NCBI RefSeq assembly: GCF_910591885.1
Contig: NC_063279.1
Location: 13,454,001-13,518,000, forward strand
Reading direction: 5' to 3'
DNA: 64,000 nt
Source of the DNA: Bombus terrestris
Taxonomy: Eukaryota; Arthropoda; Insecta; Hymenoptera; Apidae
Shown here: one piece after another, positions 62,877 to 64,000 of the stretch
Layout: each line of letters starts with the position of its first letter
Position numbering within the stretch: the stretch's first letter is position 1
Program-made: the position numbers and the translations under genes
The notes under the pieces: generated by a model
Databases searched by the model: none
What the model was told of the DNA's origin: nothing
The model's input: the letters and a program-made list of their open reading frames with translations, nothing else

Positions 62877-63352
62877 ACAGTAATGAATAAAAATATTGGC
62901 ACAGATCAGATTTTAATAATTCTGTGCAAACCTGCAAAACGTACGATTGCTTATTCAATTTTGTTTGTAATATATTTTCATCGCTATTGTTAAGAAACTG
63001 TATCGAAATTACCTCGCAAATAATGAAGAATATATAACCATCTGTTTTTACTCTGATTTTTTTTATATATGTATATAGTATACACACATATAGTATTTAT
63101 TATTGTAAAAACATATCTTTTATCTTCATAAAACAATAAATTACTGTATTTGTGTCTTCCAATAATATTGCATTCTTGCAACTTTATTTCGTTGCTTTGT
63201 CCTTAATGGGTACAATTAATATGGCAAAATTAAATGTCATAACTTTGCAACTTTTGCTCCTTATATTTTACAAAAAAATAAACAAAGAACCATGTCTTTT
63301 ACAAACCCACATAAAAGTTTACAAAATAAGCTGATCTATGCCAATACTTTTG
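62877..63352. mobile_element. Short Tc1-like inverted-repeat element
   Basis: The left end cagtaatgaataaaaatatt plus ggcacagatcag is matched by the right end read inward, gataaacaaaagtattggca plus tagatcag, giving terminal repeats of about 32 bp. Total length is about 475 bp. The left flank is TA-rich, but the outermost six bases of the right end have diverged. Neither strand holds a credible transposase. Confidence 0.6.
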
Positions 63353-64000
63353 TTTATCATCCGACCGCGGATTTCTATGCATTTATGTAAAAGATAAAAA
63401 TGGACAGAATGCATATAATATATGCAAAAATATATATAAAATACATATCAATAATTCAATACATAAAACAAATCTCTACCAATAAAGTTCATTGATCAAG
63501 TAAATTCTATTTCTTTAGTTGTGTTTATAAAACCATAGATTCCCATAAAAGTCCGCAGTCTACTCATCACCGTACTCTTCACCGTGGCTCTTATCATTCC
63601 TAAGAACTTCGTTTCGTCATAAACGAAATATAATTAAATCAGGCCTGCATTTGTTCGCCAAAGATATAACAAGTACATTCTCTCTCAAATTCTTAGATTT
63701 TTAATAACATTCGAACAAGTATAGCTCGAGAGAAAACGAGATTTGATCGAGTTGCACGAAGCCTTAGGAAGGTTAAGGCTTTTTCCCCTAAATGCTCGCA
63801 AAGTAAGCTGTGTAAATGCGTATGCATAGCGTATGTAGTTTTCTCGCGTGTACTCTAGATTCGTCACTGCTTCTTTCTTACATTTAGACGCAATGTATGC
63901 GCGCAACATTCTCGTATACATTGTACAAGCTTTTCCATAATCTATGGAAGCGCTCAAATATTTAAATTACAAGTGTTCCTTGCTACAAGATACAATATCT
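63353..64000. other. Window end, no gene seen
   Basis: AT-rich, becoming GC-richer at about 63720-63920, where an unrecognised 90-codon minus-strand frame lies. It shows no domain and no splice context that I could support. Confidence 0.4.

Overview
This is an AT-rich, intron-containing arthropod nuclear window. The best reading is a hymenopteran insect, probably a bee: the caudal protein is insect-like, the base composition is very AT-rich with small GC-richer patches, and the repeats are mariner, Tc1, piggyBac and LINE elements. I cannot name the species.

Two host genes can be reconstructed exon by exon, both on the minus strand. The first is the ParaHox/homeobox gene caudal (cad), in three coding exons: 24451-25918, 11713-11858 and 10789-11004. 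It has a 12.6 kb first intron and predicts a 609-residue protein whose N-terminal exon is inflated by several in-frame tandem repeats. The second is the Rab GTPase-activating protein gene TBC1D13, in ten compact coding exons between 44601 and 46816, predicting 396 residues with both catalytic fingers present.

The rest is intergenic or intronic DNA with many mobile elements. The most striking is a nested composite at 36669-41188: a Tc1-like element with about 200-bp inverted repeats and a decayed transposase, interrupted by a 2.9 kb piggyBac-like element with an intact 578-residue transposase. The subterminal repeats of the piggyBac element are arranged in permuted order (A-B on the left, A'-B' on the right instead of B'-A'). 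Other elements are a 5'-truncated LINE tail with a 13-bp target duplication (2604-3077), an internally deleted mariner (47764-47982), two copies of a small mariner MITE 43 kb apart, and several short Tc1/mariner-like inverted-repeat elements. There is also a five-copy satellite of about 220-300 bp units (33405-34745), an 18-bp minisatellite (1719-1935) and many microsatellites.

Layout: 1-10.5 kb intergenic with small repeats; 10.5-26.9 kb the caudal locus with a large repeat-bearing intron and a GC-richer putative promoter; 27-36.6 kb intergenic with the satellite; 36.7-41.2 kb the nested transposons; 44.6-47.2 kb TBC1D13 and its upstream region; 47.2-64 kb a gene desert with a mariner remnant, decayed repeat-like sequence, a pyrimidine-skewed domain and a terminal MITE. 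No rRNA, confirmed tRNA or CRISPR is present. No functional link between caudal and TBC1D13 is evident beyond shared orientation.
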